From: Triglochin maritima
Lineage: Eukaryota > Streptophyta > Magnoliopsida > Alismatales > Juncaginaceae
Length of the DNA: 64,000 nt
Direction of reading: 5' to 3'
NCBI GenBank assembly: GCA_963682175.1
Contig: OY821775.1
Span: 35,524,053 to 35,588,052, forward strand
Below the pieces are notes generated by a model. The model did not search any database. It was given only the letters and a program-made list of their open reading frames with translations, and had not been told where the DNA came from. Position numbers and translations under genes: made by a program. Shown here piece by piece: positions 32,440 to 45,589 of this stretch (the stretch's first letter is position 1; every line of letters starts with the position of its first letter).

Positions 32440-34880
32440 GCATTCCTTCGAATGCATTTTGGTTGTCCGGACTGGTGATTCTATTTAGGAAATTTGGTGG
32501 ACCGAACGTAGTTCAGTCGATCGCGTACCTGTAAGATTTCTGTTGTTTTCATTTCCGACCACAAAAGTTGAGAAAGGAAAATTATTAAAAAATTATAGCA
32601 AATTTTATGGATTTGGGTTCTCAATTGGTGTCAAAAAATATAGCATACGACTTTTGGGTTTCGTTATGACAGGACACAACCTTTAATTACACAACCTACA
32701 ATATCATAGGTTGTATTGTGTTTAATTCATAACTCTTATCATAGAAAGGACATCCCCCGTCGGTGATATAAGTGGGAATCCATATCAACTTTTCCATTTT
32801 CCTTGTGAAAGGATTTTAGTGTCCTTTAAAGGATATAAGTGTCCTCTAAAAGAACACTCCTTGGAAATTTAGAATCGATTATCCATGCACATCTTTCCTT
32901 CTCGACATTTGAGATCAGAATCTGAATTCTAAATCAATTTAAATCTTACAAGTAAGCAGTCACTTGAACCCATTTCGATCCATCAAAACGTGTTATACAG
33001 ACGATCGAACACATCTCGGTCTCTCAAATCCTTCATTAAGCACCAGACTCATGATTTAAAGGGCAGACTTTTGGTTTGAAGGATAGACAAACTCAAGGTT
33101 TAATGGTGAGCAACGTGTTTTAAAGTATGGAGGAGTCCTTTTGAGTGCATGTGTGTTTTAAAGTATGTAGGACCCTTTCGACTTTCGAGTTTTGAATGAC
33201 AGACTCGTGCTTTAATGGACACATCAGTCCTTTAAAGAACATTCCCCCCTTGAAAATATAAGTGGCCTTAAACTTTAAATGACAAATATCACTTTAAAGG
33301 ACACATCCGTGCTATAAATCCGATGAAATGAAACGTCGAAAAAAAATCTAAGAAATATAAAGTCGCACCAAAGACACATAAAACCGACATATCATGTGAG
33401 GACATCTTAAGGTGATTGGATGTGACCTTTCCATATAGCCTTATGGGGTCTACAAATTCCTTTCATCATTGGTCATATTTTGGGGTTCCTTAGCCTTCTT
33501 ACTCCCATATCTAGTACGATTTTAGTTTGTTTCCATCACGAACAAATGGCCTTCCAACACTACAATGATCACTACTCCAGAAACAATGAGGATTACATAA
33601 TCGTAGGATCTTGGGTAGGCATAATCCACCCAATGGTGGCAAGAAGCCAGCAGACTATGGAGTTTAACCATATTATCTAGTGTACTTCCCAGAGACATAT
33701 CAGTCGAGCACTCACTTGGAGTCGATTTCACGTTAGTTTGGTTTGGTAGAAATTTTTTTTTATGTTAGATTGGGTTGTTAGAAAACCCTTTTGACGTTAG
33801 ATTGGCTTGATAGAACCAATCTGCATAACCTAGAATTGTCTTCTTGAACTGGTTCAAAACCATCTTCGAGAACTCTATCCTGCCAATAAATATATCATTG
33901 TCCTTTTGATGAAGATAATCAAGACATGGGCTCCTGGAGATGGAATACAGTCTTGTTCTTTTGCACAAGTTGTTGTCATCTTTGTTTTTTTGTTGTTGGG
34001 TGTATGTAACCTTAAGATATAAATTAATTGAAATTGTACTTTTGGAAAGTTACTTGCCTTCTACTCTGAGATGCTTATCAACACAACTTTCATTTTGGTC
34101 GCACTAACCTGTTGGCATCTTAATTTCATGAATGAAGAGAAATGTAATAAATAGAATTAACCAGTCACACAAGATTATCTAGTGAATTTTTTGTGATTCG
34201 TGTAAAAATTGTCGCCGAAAATCCGAACGAAAGGTCATCTTACGTCAGAATTTCACTTATGTTGGTGTCATCCATAGAAAACAGAAATATTTTCCCTCAA
34301 TTTTCCTCTACCATTCATAACTACAAGAAACTTTTTACAAAAACAACAAATCATAATTTAAAAATTAATCTATATTTAGTGTCTTAAAAACACTGACTAT
34401 TGTTAGAAAATCGTACCACAAAACTATATAATAAAGATTAACCATAAGAGTAGATCTTCTTATATTAAATTTCTAAAGTAAAATTTTAATCATTTCTTAC
34501 AATTATACTTTATGTTTTGAAATTTAAAAAATTGCAAATAAAAGAATATACATTAATTTATTTCGTTATTGGTAAAATGTAAAAAGTGAGTTGGAGGAAA
34601 GAGAACAATTGCATAGACCGCAAGATCTTGTTATAAAGATCATGGTCGAGAAGAGATGAGAGAGAAAGAGATTGTGGGATATTCTTAGTGTCAAAGTAAT
34701 AAACTATAGCATATCCTTATTGTGTTTGGTTATGGCAGGACACAACACAACCTTTCATTACATAGTCTATAATGCGTTCCATTCATAGTTCTTCCCGTGC
34801 AATGAGAGATGTGTATATGATAAAGGAATGTGGGTCATGAGAATCCTAACCATGACAATAGTCAACATATGTTACAAAAT
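32440..34880 (+). repeat. Large direct duplication, unit 2
   Basis: Second copy of 30160-32240, about 300 bp longer because of insertions (for example around 33820-34000). It contains TTTAAAGGAC repeats at 32820-32850 and 33050-33330. On minus, 33731-33522 is a 69-codon ORF whose frame is only partly kept in unit 1 (31250-31400), so coding is doubtful. Confidence 0.75.
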
Positions 34881-34957
34881 TAAGAAGAGCGAGTTGGATG
34901 AGAAGAACAAGAACAAGAAAAAAAAAGATAGCACCAATAAGTGAAGAGTCAATTAAT

Positions 34958-35533
34958 TGACATCATATCATTCATATATTTGTGTTTTATATCCTTTATT
35001 TTTAGCCTAAGCAATGCTACGTAACAAGTTTTATGTTTAAGTTTCAGGAATAAATAGGTTTGGGAAGAAAAGACTCAAAAATGACTCAAAAGAAAGGAAA
35101 ATGACTGAATTGCAGGACTTATGGACTGAGATGCAAGAGAGAATGACCCAGATGTAAACCAAAATGATCAATGAGCAAATCAAGAAGCTCCACACCATCA
35201 TGAGGAGTATTTTGGCAATTAGATCCGGTCTCAAACATCAAAAACCAAATGGGGTTCATCAAACATCAAGAAATCAAGCCAGAAATGAGTCATCGAAAAC
35301 CAGACTCAATCCAAATTTGTTCAAACCATTCATGGTTTAGTCGGGTCGTGGATTGTGTTGTTTTATGTCCATTTATAGTTGTGTTTAGTCCCATACCAGG
35401 GGATTTTCTTGGGTTACCTTTTTCTTTGACTATGAATAGAACTCTTCCATCTCCTTTGTAATACATCTCCTCCCTTGGTGGTCATTCTCTCTACTAGGAG
35501 TAAAGCCTTGGAGAAAAATTATAATGGAGAGAG
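34958..35533 (+). repeat. Gypsy 5' LTR, first half (U3)
   Basis: Collinear with 20930-21505: TTTGTGTTTTATATCC, GTTTCAGGAATAAATAGG, GACTATGAATAGAACTC (a mutated TATA region) and AGCCTTGGAG. Relative to that copy about 75 bp around the TGCCAATT motif is deleted. It ends at GGAGAGAG where the copia LTR starts. Confidence 0.78.
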
Positions 35534-36067
35534 TGAAAGGAATGTGTTCTAAAAGTTTTACTTTTATATGTCAATTATTATGAATTGAATGTGCAAACAT
35601 TTTGTTCTTCGATTATGGTATTCATCTTTTGGAAGTGTTAAGGAAGAGGCGCTTGGTCCTTAATCGTACAGCTCTAAAACATTATGGAATTGTGTTTCGT
35701 GTCATTAATTTTTTTACTGTATCTTGGATCCTAAGATATGAGACTTATATCTTTTCACTCAAGAAGTGCTTAATTTGATTATTGTCAAAAGCTACCAATG
35801 AGTTTAGTGATAACGGCAATAGTTGGTTGAACATGACTTGTGCTGGAAAAGATAGCTAGTCAAGCGATTTTCATTGCCCCTCTTAATTGAGTGATGATAT
35901 TAGTGGGCCCCTTGATAATGCAAAATCATAATGTGCACAATGTGACTTGAGTTAAGACACGTAGTTATTATTAGCTTAGAGAGATCAAGAAATGAATATA
36001 ATACAAAGGTGACACATTTCTACTTTGTATATATTCTTAATATCATGAGGCAAGGGATGGACACAAG
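35534..36067 (+). repeat. Copia 5' LTR, left part
   Basis: Matches the 3' LTR from 53568, but lacks about 180 bp between CTCTAAAA and ACATTATGGAATTG. It ends GGATGGACACAAG at the insertion of the minus array. Confidence 0.85.
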
Positions 36068-38135
36068 TGTAGGATTTCATGTTGAATTATACATATATAT
36101 TTTTCGAATTTTCATGTATAATAAGGATCTATTACAATTTTCTTGGATTTATATATGCATGCATCGGTTTGTTTTAACAACTAGTTTCAAAAACTTATTA
36201 AAACAAACACAAAAGGGACTCCGAAATTCATACCTAGAAGTTCTCAAAAACTTCTTGACGTTTCAGAGACGTTGAGGAAGCCAATCTTCGCTTCTCGTTG
36301 CGCCGGATGCCTCCGAGTGTTCACCGAAACCCTAAACAAGGTTGGAGAGAAAGGAGCTAGCCAATCGATCTCCAAACAAGCTTAGAATCGTGGGTTTTTG
36401 TAGTGAATTAAGAGAGAAAATAATTATTGAATTGTGTAACCCAATTAGGGAGAATAAGGACCTATTTATAGGTTCCAATCTTACTCTTAATCATGGCTAT
36501 TCTTTAGCCACGTTTTTCTTTACATTTTCTCTCATAAATTAATTCCTTAATGTATTACATGCACCCACAAAACGTTTGACCAAGTTTGGAGCTAATCCAA
36601 CCATCAATCAAATTAATCTCTTAATAATCAAAGGCAAAAAATCAATCGCTGTTCGGTTGACCGAGACCCATTCGGTTAACCGAATATGTCACGATTGGTT
36701 GACCGAGTACTAGACGGATGACCGATTCTTAAAGGGAAAAATTCTCCTTAACCAATCGGACGAATTCTCGTCTAAGACCGAGTGTCATTCGGTTAACCGA
36801 AAATATCGGAACTTAACATTATTCGGTCGACCGATTTTGGTTCGGTACACCGTACCAAAGTTCCAGGCACTTTGGTCAAGTTCGGTCAATCAAATAAGAC
36901 TATCCGTTCCATGTTCGGTTGACTGATCCACAGATCCTTCGGTCGATCGAACCTCAACGGATTACCGAACTTTTACCCGATTCTGCGTTTTTCAAATTTT
37001 GGATTTATTTCCAACAAAATTTGAACTTGAGGGGGTTTTAGCAAATTCACAACTTATGCAATATATTATCCTATGCAACAATAAATTATTGCACCCCATA
37101 ATATATGCATCTCATATGAATTTATCATGATTCTAATTATGTTATATATAACATGATTGATTTTACTTGTTCACCACATGTGTCATATTTTCTATAAGAA
37201 ACCTGACACATCATATGAACCAAAAATCAAGCTTCTTGTTTCCCGGTTTCTTGCGGTGTGACCTATGGGAGGATCTAGACTAAGTTGGCAGTGATATTAA
37301 GAGCTTAATATCACAAGCTATAAGCGGTATCTAGCTACACATTATAGCTCCCAATTAGTTAGATGTCTTAATTCCACTCGAACCAAAACCCGATCCATTT
37401 AGTGATGGAGTGCACCACTTGTGTCCGTCCCTTGCCTCATGATATTAAGAATACACACAAAGTAGTATTGTGTCATCTTTGTATTAGTATTCATTTCTTG
37501 ATCTCTTTAAGCTAGTTATAAATATGTGACTTAACTCAAATCACATTTTGCACATTATAACTTTGCTTTATCAAGGGGCCCAATAATATCATCACTCAAT
37601 TAAGAGGGGCAACGATAATCTTTTGACTAACTATCTTCTCCAACAAAAGTTGTACTTAACCAACCAATGCCTTTACACTACACTGATCGATAGTTCAAGA
37701 CACTAATCTAATTAAGTATTCCTTAAGTGATTAGATATAAGTCTCATATCAAAGGACCAAAGACACAGTAATATATTAATGACACAGAAACACATTTCTA
37801 TAATATTTTACTTATTAGGTCTATTCAGTATACAAAAGTAATATTTTCCTCTTTTGCATACCCGTGTGGTCACTCACTTGTAGAGCTACAATGATCTACG
37901 ACCAACACGACAATCTTAACTCGGTAATTAATGTTCCATGTTAATTACCATGATTGCGAATATCTTTTGTTTTATGTAAACCAATATCTTTTAGAACTCT
38001 ACGATTAAGGACCAAGAGCCTCTTCCTTAACACTTCTAAAAGACGAATAACATAAACAAGGAACAAAATGATTTCTCATTCAATTCATAATAATTGACAT
38101 TTAAAAGTAAAACTTTTAGAACACATTCCCCTCAA
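36068..38135 (-). repeat. 3' LTR of the minus copia
   Basis: 2068 bp, TGTAGGATTTCATG...CATTCCCCTCA on plus. The TATA box is near 36469 (minus CCTATAAATAGG), with the palindrome array at 36650-36990. It is nearly identical to 43454-45589 apart from a 68-bp deletion near 36385. Confidence 0.92.
36650..36990. repeat. GGTNNACC palindrome array in U3 (copy 2)
   Basis: Sites include TTCGGTTGACCGA, TTCGGTTAACCGAA, TTCGGTCGACCGA, TTCGGTCGATCGAA and related forms, upstream of the TATA box in the minus orientation. The same order recurs at 44104-44440. Confidence 0.9.
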
Positions 38136-38279
38136 TCTCCCACTTGTTATCAAAGTTTTCTTTCACATACATTCTCAATGTATAAAACATTAATAACTAG
38201 GGTAACCTTCCTAAATCACCTATCAAGCCAATCCACATGGATCCTCGGATCCATGGACTCGAAATATATTTCGCCTCTT

Positions 38280-39560
38280 AGCTTGGTATGAAGGTTTGTT
38301 GAATGGATCAGTTGTGTCACTGTTGTGTCCACCTATTCATTTATTTTGTCTTTCGTTGGTGGTTGAGTTAGCTGTAGTGATATTACTCCTAACTACACTA
38401 GCTCATACCTCCACCTTTGATAATGATGACGCATCATCACTCCAACCTCTTATTGCCTAGAATTCCTATAAGAATTGCATCAAAACAGCCCTCGGCTATT
38501 TTCTCCTTTGTCTTCCATAAACAAGAACCTTATCTTTAGTCCGGTTAAGGTACTTCAGAATATTCTTGACCGCAATCCTACGATTAGGACTTGCGTTGGA
38601 TTGGTGACCACTTGTCACGTTTAGAGCATACGAGATATTGAGTCTTGTGCAAGTCATTGTGTACATGGTCCTTCCTTTTGCCGAAGCATAAGGGATACCT
38701 TCATGTACTCCAAGTCTTTGTGTGATTGAGCACATTGAGACTTCTTGAGTTGCACACCTATACTCATACTTATTGGCATATTGTCCATATCGGAATTGTC
38801 CTGAACATTTCCAAAGACCTTGTCAATGTATGCACGTTGACCGAAGCCAATGAGTCTACATGACGTATCTCAATGTATCTTAATTCTCAAGATGTGTTGA
38901 GCCTCATCCTTTTCTTTTCATTCAATACATTGATTTCAACGAAATTTCTCGTTTGCTAATGCAAAGGTATATGATTGCTCATGAGCAATATGTCATCGAC
39001 ATATAAGATCAGAAGTACTACATGGCTCCCACTAATGTCCTTGTATATACAAGGTACTCCTTTACTTTGAATGAAGTGAATTTTCTTCACCTCTTCGTCA
39101 AAGCGTTTGTTCCAACTCCTCGATGCTTGCTTCAATCCATATATGGATTCTCGAAACTTGCATTTCTTCTCGCTACTATTTGGATCATCAAAACCTTAAG
39201 GTTGTACCATGTACATATCCTCCTCCCAGTTCCTGTTTAAGGAACGCCATTTTGATATCCATCTTCCATATCCCACAATTGTGAAATGCGGTAATAGTGA
39301 GCATAATCCGAATATGGTAGCTTCTCAAAAATTTCATCAAAGTCAATTTCTTGAATTTGAGTATAACTTTTGCTACAAGCCTTGCGTTGTAGGTTGTCAA
39401 GTTACTATCCATGTCTATCTTCCTCCTAAAAGCTCATTTATACCAAATGATATTTTCTCTTGAGGAAGGCTAATCAAGTTTCATACTTGATTATCATACA
39501 TGGATTCTACTTCGGATTCCATGGCTTTTAACCATAGTTTGGAGTCTTTTCTATTGCTTC
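38280..39560 (-). pseudogene. Copia RT/RNase H, decayed
   Basis: On minus: LTTYNARLVAKVILKFK (39400 region), MLTITAFHNCGIWKMDIKMA with the first RT catalytic Asp block altered in surroundings (39340-39270), then a damaged YVDD region. Next comes HEGIPYASAKGRTMYTMTCTR with LNISYALNVTSGHQSNASP and ILKYLNRTKDKVLVYGRQ (38700-38500). The RNase H tail is shorter and unrecognisable. It has several frameshifts relative to the plus copy at 51981-53414. Inactive. Confidence 0.8.
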
Positions 39561-40960
39561 TCGGAAGGTCGAGGGATCTTTTGTATCTAGTACCATGATC
39601 TCATGAAGTCCCAAATACTTATTGGGTTTCTTCCTTTCCCTCATTGACCTTCTTAGTTCTTTTGGTTCTTCTCGTGTCTCTCGAGCTTCTTCCACAATTT
39701 CTTGAGGAATAGTTTCATGTTCGACTCTCGAACGCACACTAGGTGAGGATGATTGAGATTCTCTCACAATTTCTTGTAAGGATCTCTCGCTCACGCTCCC
39801 ACTAACCAAATGAATCTCGGCTGGGCCTTCATGATCTTGAATGCAACATTCACATCATGATCTTGTAGAGTATCTTGAGTTTTCTCAAGCTCAACTCTAC
39901 TCCCACTACTTTTCTCTCTTTTCCAGAAATTCCAGAAAAACATATCTCTCTCTACAATCTTTCGATTGGAGGTGATATATCAAAAGTAGTATCCTCTTGT
40001 CATACGATGATAACCTATAAAGAAGCACTTAATCCGTTTTTGGTTGAAGTTTGGTCGACATCAATTTCTCGACGTAGACCTCACAACCCCAAATCTTGAG
40101 AAAGTTGAGCTTAGGTGTCTTTCAACTCCATAGCTCATAAACTATTTTCTCCACGGATTTGGATGGAACATTATTTAGTGAGTTTGTCATTATTTGTAGT
40201 GCATAATTCCAAAAGTAAATCGGCAATTTAAATTGACTCATTATTGATCGAACCATGTCAAGCAATATCCTATTCCTACTTTAGGAATGAGTCAAATTAG
40301 GTATCCTAAGCACTCACCCCTACGAACCGTTCATAGAGACTCGATATTCTTGTTGAGTCGGTTCATTACTTCATCCTCGAATTCCTTGAACTTGTCAAAG
40401 AATTCACTTTTGCTTCCCATTAGACAAATATAGTCATAATGACTATAGTTGTCCGTGAACAAAATGAAGTACCTTAAACCGTCTCTTGCACTTGTAATTA
40501 TCGGACCACATACATTATAATGTATCATATCCAATTAGTTATTCGTTTTTGTTGCGTTCTTCTTGAAAGGTCTCTTGGTCATTTATTTGACCAATCCGAT
40601 AGTGCTACAATATTGTATCATTCATGTGAGTTATCTTAGTTTCTCTTTTGTTATTGTTTGTTTGAGTTTGTTTATTATTTATTTCAAGCAAATAGAAAAC
40701 ATTCTATATGAATGTATTTGCATAGACAATTCCATTCTTCGATATAGACAAGCAACAATTATAATATTTATTAAAATTTATCCATATCTAAAACTTGATA
40801 CAGAAATGTTCTTGCTAATCGAAGGCATATAACAAACATTCTTCAAAGCATAAATTTAAATCACTAGACTATTGAAGCTCCATAGAATCTTGTACAATCG
40901 CAGCGATGGTTGTACTATTTCCAATCTTCAATATCATCTCGTTCTCAACGAGTTCCTTCC
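39528..40960 (-). pseudogene. Copia integrase and linker, decayed
   Basis: 39809-39528 encodes the charged linker before RT (PSVRSRVEHETIPQEIVEEA, KELRRSMRERKKPNKYLGLH, ending in KTPNYG). 40534-40331 is an integrase core fragment (MDMIHYNVCGPIITSARDGL, FILFTDNYSHYDYICLMGSK). The DVCGP aspartate of the plus copy is replaced here (YNVCGP), so the active site is broken. 40960-40540 covers the protease/pre-integrase region with deletions. Confidence 0.78.
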
Positions 40961-40966
40961 TATCCT

Positions 40967-41937
40967 TCAATAGCTGTACATCGAAATTATGTGAGCACAA
41001 GATCCGGTACCCATTACCAAATCAAGGATAGAGGTGATTAAATTTATCTCAATAACAAACATACCTATGGCGCTTCTCGGGCGCCTACGTTCAATCATCC
41101 CATTTTCAAGGTCTTCCTTGTACTTGGGGCAATTCGGTCGGATATGTCCCTTTTCACCGCAGTGAAAGCACTCCGTGTTGGGAGTTGGAGATTTGAAAGA
41201 TTTCCCCCTTGAGGCACTCCCATGAGCACCTCCTACTCCATTGCTCTTGATTGACGTATCTTTGGTAAATTTGCCTTTACCTTTGTTGATCTTTTTGCTC
41301 CTCTCATGGACGGCTAGGAAGTGATTGTCCTTACCTTTGCCCATGTCAACTTCAGCCGTTTTGAGAGCGTTGTGAAGCTCTTCAAGACTCACCCCTTTTC
41401 ACGCACATGATAGTGCATCACAAAGTCCTTGAAGGACGGGGCTAGAGAGCCAAGAATCAGATCTTCGGCAATGCCCTCGGGCATTGGAGAAGAGAGCTTC
41501 GACAATTTCTCAAGGTATCCTTGCATCGTAAGAAAATGCATAGATACCGATGTTCCCTCCGCCATATGGCACCTTGTGAGTGCGATGGTGGTCTTATAGC
41601 GCTCCTTTCGGGCACTATCCATGAACATCTTTGTTAAAGCCTCCATGGTCTTCTTGGGTTTTGAATCCAAGTATTTCGCTTGAAGCGAGTCACCCATGGA
41701 TGCCAACATTAGACCGTGAACTTGGTTCTCTTGGTCTTCCCACTTGGCTATCGCCTCCTTCTCATTATCGGTTGTCTTCTCATTCAATTTTGGGATTTCA
41801 CCATCCAAAATATGAGATAGTTTTTCAAACCTCAACACGATGTTAAGATTGAGTTGCCATTTCATGAAGTTTGAGCCATCATTTTGCAAAGGATTCTTTT
41901 TGATCATAGATCGCACAATTGGTTGGATATAAGACAT
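40967..41937 (-). pseudogene. Copia gag with CCHC knuckle (frameshifted)
   Basis: Start MSYIQPIVRSMIKKNPLQND at 41937, with GSNFMKWQLNLNIVLRFEKL, a UBN2-type gag domain (KKTMEALTKMFMDSARKERY, CHMAEGTSVSMHFLTMQGYL), and LGSLAPSFKDFVMHYH. A frameshift at about 41392 leads to SLEELHNALKTAEVDMGKGK and the zinc knuckle CFHCGEKGHIRPNC. This copy keeps about ten codons (around LQNDGSNFMKW) that the plus copy has lost. Confidence 0.88.
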
Positions 41938-43440
41938 TTCTACAAAATAAATTATACAGGTTTTAATGCCAATTTTATGTTTTAATACATATACATACAT
42001 ATATCGAATATATAAATGTAAATGTTGCAAATAAAAGTTTTGCCCATAAATGTAACAATCCAAGATCCCATCAATTGTAATATAGACTAGCTAAGGGCTA
42101 TCAAATACATTACAATATCAAGGTAAGAAAACATTTTCTAATCACAACCTTTTTGAATTTTAGCAACATTTAGCATCTTCAAACTCTTGTGACTCTTGTC
42201 GTTTTAATTATGAGGGAATACGACCTATCCTCGTAAGAAAAACTTTTTCCCAAAACCGAGAGAGGGCTCTAGGTAATGTTAAGAAAACTTATTTTCATTT
42301 GATACGAGATACGTTTATCTATTGTATTCACAACTAAACATACTTGGGGTTCACTAGGGTGAAACACACCTCATATATTTAATTGTGGCACAACAACAGA
42401 CAACCTTTATATCTCCCACTATTCCCAAAGATAGAGGGAGCTATCTCCCGCTAAGGGCGAGCAGAGTATCCCTCGATCAATGGCTGCTAGTGGATGAAAT
42501 AAGAAGGAAATTTATTCTTAATTTTTGTTGGACAATTTCATATATTTACATATGATTTAGAATTTTAGGTTATCATGCATATTAATATTCATACACATCC
42601 TAACATTCACCACATTCATCACATGCATAGCAGAAATTAAAAACCAGAAATTAAACATTCACACAATCCACATCGTGTGAGTTTATATGTTCCCTTCGAT
42701 CCTTGATCCTCGATCCCCGATCCTCGATCCTCGATCGATGCGCTACAGCGGCGACTTCCTCTTGCACCGGAGATGTAGATTTTACAGAAAATAAACATGC
42801 TCCTCACATTCGATAAAAAATCGACTAGTGCAAGTCCTATGTAAAACCTCTCATAATCAAATGCAACTATCTAAAAGATGGAAATAGAGAGAATTTTGGC
42901 TTTTACATACATAAGCCCCTGTATTATAATAATAACATACATTCACAATCGCTGATTTGGAACATATAAACTCACAATTCCTGCAAAAACAACTCGAGCA
43001 TCCATGCACGCAATATCGCTATAAACTATCCAACCTAGTTTATCAAGCATCTAGAATCCCAAACAATTCTTTGAAAAACATTTTGAAATCCATTAAAAAC
43101 GTTTTTAATGCATCCATAATTCAAAAATTAATTATGAACCGCTGTCCATCCAATTTCCAATGGAAAGATGAATCGCAGTTTTTCGGTTTTGTTGATTCTC
43201 TTACAAAATAATCGTTTATACTTAAAACGAAATTATTGCAAGTTAGATTTATGTCTAAATCATAATTCTAATAATTACATGACATGTTTTAAACATTCAA
43301 AACATTTAAAATGAATTATTATAAATAATTATTTCAACAAACATTTAAAGACCGAAAAACCAGTAAAACGAATTGTTTAAATCCTAGATGGTAAACTAAG
43401 TTTGTTTACAGACATAAATCATGAGAAAATTGAACCCTAT
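41938..43440 (-). other. Leader of the minus copia
   Basis: About 1.5 kb non-coding. A block at about 42400-42520 with CCGCTAAGGGCGAGCAGAGT and GGCTGCTAGTGGATGAAATA is conserved, inverted, at 48865-48960 in the plus copy. A repeated TCGATCCTCGATCC stretch lies at 42700-42740. Confidence 0.7.
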
Positions 43441-43452
43441 GCTCTGATACCA
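43441..43452 (-). promoter_or_regulatory. Primer binding site of the minus copia
   Basis: Minus TGGTATCAGAGC, one base from the LTR end at 43454; initiator-Met tRNA type. Confidence 0.93.
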
Positions 43453-43453
43453 C

Positions 43454-45589
43454 TGTAGGATTTCATGTTTAATTATACATATATATTTTTCGAATTTTCA
43501 TGTATAATAAGGATCTATTACAATTTTCTTCGATTTATTTATGCATGCATCGGTTTGTTTTAACAACTAGTTTCAAAAACTTATTAAAACAAACACAAAG
43601 GGACTCCAAAATTCATACCTAGAAGTTCTCAAAAATTTCTTGACATTTCAGAGACGTTGAGGAAGCCAATCTTCGATTCTCGTTGCGCCGGATGCCTCCG
43701 AGTGTTCACCGAAACCCTAAACAAGGTTGGAGAGAAAGGAGCTAGCCAATCGATCTCCAAACAAGCTTAGAATCTAGCTACAAACCCCTTCCTTAGCCTC
43801 TGAGATTTCTCCTTCCAAAGACTTAGAAAACTAAGAGAATTTTCGTGGGTTTTTGTGGTGAATTAAGAGAGAAAATAATTATTGAATTGTGTAACCCAAT
43901 TAGGGAGAATAAGGACCTATTTATAGGTTCCAATCTTACTCTTAATCATGGCTATTCTTTAGCCCCGTTTTTCTTTACATTTTCTCTCATAAATTATTTC
44001 CTTAATGTATTACATGCACCCACAAAACGTTTGACCAAGTTTGGAGCTAATCCAACCATCAATCAAATTAATCTCTTAACAATCAAAGGCAGAAAATCAA
44101 TCGCTGTTCGGTTGACCGAGACCCATTCGGTTAACCGAATATGTCACGATTGGTTGACCGAGTACTAGACGGATGACCGATTCTTAAAGGGAAAAATTCT
44201 CCTTAACCGATCGGACGAATTCTCGTCTAAGACCGAGTGCCATTCGGTTAACCGAAAATATCGGAACTTAACATTATTCGGTCGACCGATTTTGGTTCGG
44301 TACACCGTACCAAAGTTCCAGGCACTTTGGTCAAGTTCGGTCAATCAAATATGACTATCCGTTCCATGTTCGGTTGACTGATCCACAGATCCTTCGGTCG
44401 ACCGAACCTCAACGGATTACCGAACTTTTACCCGATTCTGCCTTTTTCAAATTTTGGATTTATTTCCAACAAAATTTGAACTTGAGGGGGTTTTAGCAAA
44501 TTCACAACTTATGCAATATATTATCATATGCAACAATAAATTATTGCACCCCATAATATATGCATCTCATATGAATTTATCATGATTCTAATTATGTTAT
44601 ATATAACATGATTGATTTTACTTGTTCACCACATGTGTAATATTTTCTATAAGAAACCTGACACATCATATGAACCAAAAATCAAGCTTCTTGTTTCCCG
44701 GTTTCTTGCGGTGTGACCTATGGGAGGATCTAGACTAAGTTGGCAGTGATATTAAGAGCTTAATATCACAAGCTATAAGCGGTATCTAGCTACACATTAT
44801 AGCTCCCAATTAGTTAGATGTCTTAATTCCACTCGAACAAAAACCCGATCCATTTAGTGATGGAGTGCACCACTTGTGTCCGTCCCTTGCTTCATGATAT
44901 TAAGAATACACACAAAGTAGTATTGTGTCATCTTTGTATTAGTATTCATTTCTTGATCTCTTTAAGCTAGTTATAAATATGTGACTTAACTCAAATCACA
45001 TTGTTCACATTATAACTTTGCTTTATCAAGGGGCCCACTAATATCATCACTCAATTAAGAGGGGCAATGATAATCTTTTGACTAACTATCTTCTCCAACA
45101 AAAGTTGTACTTAACCAACCAATGCCTTTACACTACACTGATCGATAGTTCAAGACACTGATCTAATTAAGTATTCCTTAAGTGATTAGATATAAGTCTC
45201 ATATCAAAGGACCAAAGACACAGTAACATATTAATGACACAGAAACACATTTCTATAATATTTTACTTATTAGGTCTATTCAGTATACAACAGTAATATT
45301 TTCCTCTTTTGCATACCCGTGTTGTCACTCACTTGTAGAGCTACAATGATCTATGACCAACACGACAATCTTAACTCGGTAATTAATGTTCCATGTTAAT
45401 TACCATGATTGTGAATATCTTTTGTTTTATGTAAACCAATATCTTTTAGAGCTCTACGGTTAAGGACCAAGAGCCTCTTCCTTAACACTTCTAAAAGACG
45501 AATAACATAAACAAGGAACAAAATGATTTCTCATTCAATTCATAATAATTGACATTTAAAAGTAAAACTTTTAGAACACATTCCCCTCA
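43454..45589 (-). repeat. Middle LTR of the minus copia array
   Basis: 2136 bp, nearly identical to 36068-38135. It is the 5' LTR of the complete internal region on its left and the 3' LTR of the partial one on its right. The palindrome array is at 44104-44440 and the TATA-like CTATTTATAGG at about 43917. Confidence 0.92.
44104..44440. repeat. GGTNNACC palindrome array in U3 (copy 3)
   Basis: Same order and spacing as 36650-36990, with single-base differences such as TTCGGTCGACCGAACC where the other copy has TTCGGTCGATCGAACC. Confidence 0.9.

Noticed and set aside
33495..33731. Transmembrane-like ORF (SYDYVILIVSGVVIIVVLEG) as an env-like gene
   Set aside because: Short, not kept open in the sister unit, and not next to any LTR element pol region.
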